Shown piece by piece: positions 59,882 through 64,000 of a DNA stretch of 64,000 nt (positions are counted from its first letter, which is position 1; the number at the start of each line of letters is the position of its first letter). Origin of the DNA: Pyrrhoderma lamaoense (Eukaryota > Basidiomycota > Agaricomycetes > Hymenochaetales > Hymenochaetaceae); assembly GCA_002794735.1 (NCBI GenBank), contig NBAZ01000033.1, positions 62,001 through 126,000 on the forward strand, read 5' to 3'. The notes beneath the pieces are model-generated. The model ran no database searches. It was not told where the DNA came from and worked only from the letters and a program-made list of their open reading frames with translations. The translations under genes and the position numbers were made by a program.

Positions 59882-60308
59882 CATACAGCTTCAAAGGTTT
59901 ACGTACCTCCCACCAAGTTCTTGGGTACAAAAAACAAACAAAATGAATTCATTTTAATAAAGTGGTTTGAGCATACTTAAAACGGTAATCGCCGCAAACC
60001 AAACACCGCATCAATATCAAGGGCACTAACCATTTAGCCTACTTATAAGTATCCAAGACAAAGGCAAAGATTGCCTAGAGAAAGATAGCGTTATGGTGTC
60101 TAAAGTCCCAGTCTCGATTCGAAGTGGGAAATGTCAGGCCATGTTCTATAAATAATAATTTTAGACCTATAAGGCAACCCTCTAAGCTCCGATAGCTGTA
60201 TTGTATTATAAGGTTCAAAGAAAAGCTGATCACATAAGCTGTGGCTCAGTTTATCCTATCCAGAATGGCCGCTATCTCCAGCCACAGGTAAGGTGTATCG
60301 AGACTGAA

Positions 60309-60901
60309 TCAATCAAATAGCTAGGAAGTAAAGTAAGAAGTAACATAGAGTATATATCGTTCCATAAGTGACCATCTTACCCGTTTTCTACCTCTCATAG
60401 ATACGAGTGTGTAGGGTGTAACAATTCGTAAGCACAGAAGAAGAACATTATCATAATCTTGATTGGTGGGTCCTTGGTACCAAATCCGAAGGACAAAGAA
60501 GGAAGAGTAGGAAGTAGGAATAGTATCGTTCCTTTTTATGTTCTTCTTGGTTGAACTAATTATTACCTTTATACACACCCGGTTGGTTGGGTGGTAAGGG
60601 GTAAAAGGTCGTCTCCCGACGTCCCTCCTACATATGCTCAGGATTTTCTCTCTTGTTACGCTTTATAATGTTATGGTGGCGCGATTGTCATCACTCATTC
60701 TTTTCATGTATTGTATTGAGTCCCGTGATTCGAGTTAACAAAGTCAATTGATGTACATGTGCATGTACCTCCTTGGATCTCATGATGATATATCTCGTAA
60801 CATCGCTCTGCTGGCTGCTACGCTTAATAATTGAATGTGGAAGAAGATACTAAAAGATAATTACTCATTAAACATAACAGAGCTTGGTAGGCTCTTTCTT
60901 C
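60309..60901. other. unique spacer of the inverted repeat
   Basis: 593 bp with no copy elsewhere in the window that I noticed. One minus-strand open frame at 60321-60578 has no domain signature. Confidence 0.6.
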
Positions 60902-60975
60902 TTCAGTCTCGATACACCTTATCTGTGGCTGGAGATAGCGGCCGTTCTGGATAGGATAAACCGAGCCACAGCTTA

Positions 60976-61186
60976 CTATACTCCACAAAAGTTTTGCGAC
61001 AGCATGAGTTTTTAATGAAAAAATATATAGACTTAGTATATAGTATTATCAATTTAAATACATATAAATCTATCTATTATCTTTAGCTAACATACATATT
61101 TGATCAGAACGAAGACGTGTAGTTCTTGTACAATATCTACGACAAATGAATTATAAGGTGTGTCGCAAAACTTTTGTGGAGTATAG
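60976..61186. mobile_element. 211-bp MITE with 26-bp perfect terminal inverted repeats
   Basis: The ends read CTATACTCCACAAAAG... at the left and ...CTTTTGTGGAGTATAG at the right; the match continues for 26 bp (60,976-61,001 and 61,161-61,186). TA flanks it on both sides (60,974-60,975 and 61,187-61,188). The other arm of the inverted repeat has the empty site, CCACAGCTTATGTGATCA when read on its complement, with a single TA. The AT-rich interior has no coding frame. TA target duplication points to a Tc1/mariner-type transposase acting in trans. Confidence 0.9.
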
Positions 61187-61541
61187 TATGTGATCAACTT
61201 TTCTTTGAACCTTATAATACAATACAGCTATCGGAGCTTAGAGGGTTGCCTTATAAGTCTAAACTTATTATTTATAGAACATGGCCTGATATTTCCCACT
61301 TCGAATCAAGACTGAGACTTTAGATGCCATAACGCTATCTTTCTCTAGGCAATCTTTGCTTTTGTCTTGGATACTTATAAGTAGGCTAAATGGTTAGTGC
61401 CCTTGATATTGATGCGGTGTTTGGTTTGCGGCGATTACCGTTTTGAGTATGCTCATACCACTTTATTATAATGAATTCATTTTGTTTGGTTTTTGTACCC
61501 AAGAACTTGGTGGGAGGTACGTAAACCTTTGAAGTCGTATG

Positions 61542-61550
61542 TATAAATAG
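61542..61550 (+). promoter_or_regulatory. TATA box of locus H
   Basis: TATAAATAG, 121 bp before the ATG, exactly the spacing of locus G. Confidence 0.6.
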
Positions 61551-61670
61551 TCGTTGGAGAGCGGTACATAGATCTTACTCAGACCACCATTGCTCTATAC
61601 AAAACCACACGTATCAGATTTCACCCACGCTCGTACTCGTACTCGTCCTCATCACTTTACTCTATCCATC

Positions 61671-62258
61671 ATGACCGCTATCAATCCTGAGGAAACTAAC
61701 GAATCTGAAGAGACCAGCCAGTCTGGGGAGAACAAGGAGTCTGTGCAGACCAGTCAGTCCAAAGAAACCCACACGTCTGGAGAAAGTGAATCGGAGGTTC
61801 GTGAAGTAACCTCTGGTATTACAGTAAGCTGGCCCATTTTCGACCAGCCCTGGGGAACACATCAAATTACGATATGTGGAAACACTATCAACAGTAATTA
61901 TGATCCCAAGCGAGATCGGTTTGGCAATTGTGGAATTAATTTTGGGAACATTCATACCATGCAAGGGCTCGTATCAAAGAGTACATGTACTCCAAACAAA
62001 ACTACCACACAAACACAGATCTCCGATCACTTCAATCAGTTGAAACAGTCTGGAAATACTCTTAACTCTGCCTCCAGCACTGAGCACAAAGCTGAGTCCT
62101 CGGCTACTAGCGGAAACTGTGCTCCATCTTCTTCGCCATGGTCAAATCGTTCGATTACAATTAGCGGAAACACTCTTACCAGTCATAACGAGGGAGGGTG
62201 TCAAGGTAATAGCAGTAACGCCTGTATCAATTTTGGAAACATCCAATATGGTTTATAA
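61671..62258 (+). CDS. chimeric GINFG protein H (G-type fused to F-type)
   Basis: Intact single exon of 195 residues. Residues 1 to about 94 repeat locus G (MTAINPEETNESEETSQSGE, TSGITVSWPIFDQPWG, QITICGNTINSNYDPKRD, GNCGINFGNI). From there it continues in frame as locus F (HTMQGLVSKSTCTPNKTTTQ, FNQLKQSGNTLNSASSTEH, SITISGNTLTSHNEGG, NACINFGNIQYGL). The result has two complete sets of pseudo-repeats in one chain. The last set has small changes (NTGINFG to NACINFG). The frame is open across the whole fusion, which makes a functional product plausible. Promoter and TATA box come from the G type. Confidence 0.7.
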   Translation: MTAINPEETNESEETSQSGENKESVQTSQSKETHTSGESESEVREVTSGITVSWPIFDQPWGTHQITICGNTINSNYDPKRDRFGNCGINFGNIHTMQGLVSKSTCTPNKTTTQTQISDHFNQLKQSGNTLNSASSTEHKAESSATSGNCAPSSSPWSNRSITISGNTLTSHNEGGCQGNSSNACINFGNIQYGL

Positions 62259-62662
62259 TCAGTCTCATACGAGGGTATGTTCCGTGATATCACTTTACAT
62301 CATCTGCGTGTATATATCCTAATAAAATATGAACCCCTCAATCTAGGATACTAGATTTTCCTGGACAAACTTCCAATATTGTGATGGTACCCGGGAAGAC
62401 ATAGAAATAGTGAGCAAAGAATTTTTAGTATTATTCTTACATATAATTAGCTAGTCTAATTGTGCTAAAGATGGGATGATGGTTAGAAGTTGATTTGCTA
62501 CTATTCATTGTTGTTATTATGAACTTTACCTATGTACACGACTACTGTTGCTAATACAAGTGTCTTTCGCATATAACATCATATCAAAGGTGTACAAAAC
62601 TCGCTAAAATTACGTATGAAGTGTAAAATAACATCTGAGAATTCTACAAATTATACTTTTTT
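61947..62662. other. F-derived tract inside the G-type arm
   Basis: From AACATT at 61,947 the sequence follows locus F (57,785 onward) through its stop and 3' flank to about 62,662. There it returns to the G-type flank at GTAAGGACTAGAGAAGC. It replaces about 20 bp of the original G-type 3' end. Confidence 0.8.
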
Positions 62663-63802
62663 TGTAAGGACTAGAGAAGCATCCCGTTCATCATTGGAAG
62701 GGTATGAGCTCATTGTCGTTGTTGTTGTTGTCACTTTAATCTGATTAACCTAATGTCTGATATTTGGCAGGTTCATACTATGATAAAACAGTGTTTCGGT
62801 GTCGGATCGTTTCTTCTATGATAGGATAGCTATTGAAGTTACTTTACGGAAATAGGGGATTTTTCGTGGTTTCACATTGCTGCTCTTGTTGATTTCTTTT
62901 CCTTTTAACATGTATTACATTATAAATAAATAAATAAAAACTCAGCTCGAAATCATTGATAAAACTTGGCTTTGTGGGGAACTAACCTTTAGAACTTTTA
63001 AAGGATGTCTATCACTAGTAATATGCTTGATACATGTTCAAAACAAGATTTATCGTTCATCATGATTTCGCGCTCTTCCCATGAGACGCAAGTGCACGTG
63101 CATCGAATCTGTTCTCGGCGGCAGTATGTGCGAAGAAGATATTAAGAGATATCCTGTTAGAACGGTTATTACAAACCCTATCCAATGATCATTTTGTTCG
63201 AAGTCTCGCTTATGTGCTCAAAGATAATGTTCTTGGCTGTTTGCGACGACTAGAAGGGTGGATTAGATGGTAATTGGATCTGATTTCAGGATTATAGATA
63301 GGAGAAGAACCAATAAACGAAGAGAGACTTCTCTTAATGTGCTTAATCTAGGACGATGTATTATAGTAGTCATATAAACCACGATACATATACATAAACA
63401 AACATGTGGTTTTACTTGAGCTTACATATATTATACCATCAATATAGAGGAAAACCTGGGTGCAAGCATCTCATGTACGTCAGATCGTCTCAAGAGAAAA
63501 AAGTATGTCTACTATCGCTATACAGAAAAGCCAACATCTACCGGGTGAGTAGCTATAGTATAAAACATATAAAACACAAAAGGAAACACATCTTAATATA
63601 TGATATAATGCTTCAAAAAAAGAAAAAAAAGAATAATTTGTAGACTTTTGAGACGGGTTTTTTTTTTTTTACACTTTCATACATACTTTCAGCAAGTTAT
63701 GTACACATCCAATATGATATTATAATTATATGCGAAAGACTCTTGTATTAGCAACGGTAGTCATGTACATAGGTAAAGTTCATAATGACAACAATGAATA
63801 GT

Positions 63803-64000
63803 TTTATATATAATCAATGGACTAATGGACTAGATATAAATTTATATAGTGATATACGGGTTAGGATTTTAACGCACCCTCCCCCCCCACTTAACACTAA
63901 AAACTTTTTTGATATCTATATCTCAATTTAGTTTAGAAATTCTAATGGTCAAGGTGAATGTACAGAGATCAAAGGACAGAGTTCCGAGATCAGAGTTTCC
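63803..64000. other. right end of window
   Basis: AT-rich sequence outside the inverted repeat, with a C8 run near 63,881. No gene seen. Confidence 0.5.

Larger units (their letters stand above)
56855..60308. repeat. duplicated block 2 (contains loci F and G)
   Basis: Direct, diverged copy of the block at about 46,960-50,370. It has the same order: left flank with CATTATAATACAGCTTGGGT, plus-strand coding copy (F), spacer with minus-strand coding remnants, minus-strand coding copy (G), conserved TATA promoter, and right flank with TGTGGCTCAGTTTATCCTA. Part of it is copied again, inverted, in 60,902-63,802. Confidence 0.75.
58342..60308. repeat. left arm of a long inverted repeat
   Basis: This arm reads on the minus strand like the plus strand of 60,902-63,802. 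The inner edge is GAGACTGAA at 60,300-60,308 and the outer edge is ACTATTCATTG near 58,342. It contains locus G and the 3' flank of F. Confidence 0.85.
60902..63802. repeat. right arm of the long inverted repeat, with two insertions
   Basis: Complement of 58,342-60,308, lengthened by a MITE (60,976-61,186) and by an F-derived segment of about 710 bp (about 61,953-62,662). The outer edge is CAATGAATAG near 63,801. It contains locus H. Confidence 0.85.

Noticed and set aside
46960..63802. The duplicated blocks as LTRs of a retrotransposon
   Set aside because: No reverse transcriptase, integrase, primer-binding site or TG...CA ends were seen; the repeats contain promoters and small genes in convergent order instead.
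1..64000. CRISPR arrays, rRNA and tRNA genes
   Set aside because: No regularly spaced direct repeats, no rRNA-like sequence and no convincing tRNA B-box with cloverleaf context were seen by eye; a tRNA scan would be needed to exclude tRNAs fully.

Overview
The window looks like nuclear DNA of a basidiomycete fungus, most likely an Agaricomycete. Genes are split by many introns of about 45-70 bp with GTRNGT donors and CTNAY branch sites. Housekeeping genes sit close together on both strands. The accessory part holds families expanded in mushroom-forming fungi: a C2-NACHT-WD40 NLR-like protein, a TKL-like kinase, a FunK1 kinase relic and a DUF6533-type membrane protein. I see no rRNA, tRNA or CRISPR.

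Bases 1-20.8 kb are mostly conserved genes: a BTB protein running off the left edge (-), the ribosome biogenesis factor Noc4 (+), a small nine-exon Zn2Cys6-like protein (-), eIF2-alpha (+), a CCCH zinc-finger protein (+), a 4-kb C/T-rich stretch with no gene I can support, a Mediator-25-like C-terminal region (+) and a cytochrome b561-type membrane protein (-). Bases 22.8-28.0 kb hold the NLR-like gene. Bases 28.9-37.3 kb form a chromosome/RNA cluster: a kinesin (-) and a Sos7-like kinetochore protein (+) that diverge from 160 bp, an unrecognised coiled-coil protein (-) and SmD1 (+). A kinase follows at 38.1-39.8 kb and mitochondrial asparaginyl-tRNA synthetase (-) at 42.2-45.0 kb.

From about 40.7 kb to the right end the DNA is AT-rich, repetitive and gene-poor. 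It holds seven loci of a family of very short Gly/Asn-rich proteins ending in GINFG[NST]I or a close variant, called A, B, C, D, F, G and H here. Most carry two short pseudo-repeats (xGNT[IL]NSNN and NxGINFGNI) and every copy has a TATA box about 75-125 bp upstream. C+D and F+G are two direct copies of one block of about 3.4 kb holding a tail-to-tail pair. H lies in an inverted copy of the F-flank/G region around a 593-bp spacer, is a G-F chimera, and its arm also carries a 211-bp TA-flanked MITE that is absent from the other arm. Two members contain a GxYNDVxGNQxNN segment like one I recall at the N-termini of Agaricomycete NLR-like proteins. I infer, without proof, that the family may be an amyloid-type signalling or incompatibility module.

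Single-base reading-frame breaks occur in several conserved genes (Noc4, cytochrome b561, AsnRS, NLR). Noc4 is essential in yeast, so base-level assembly error is a serious alternative to gene decay throughout the window.
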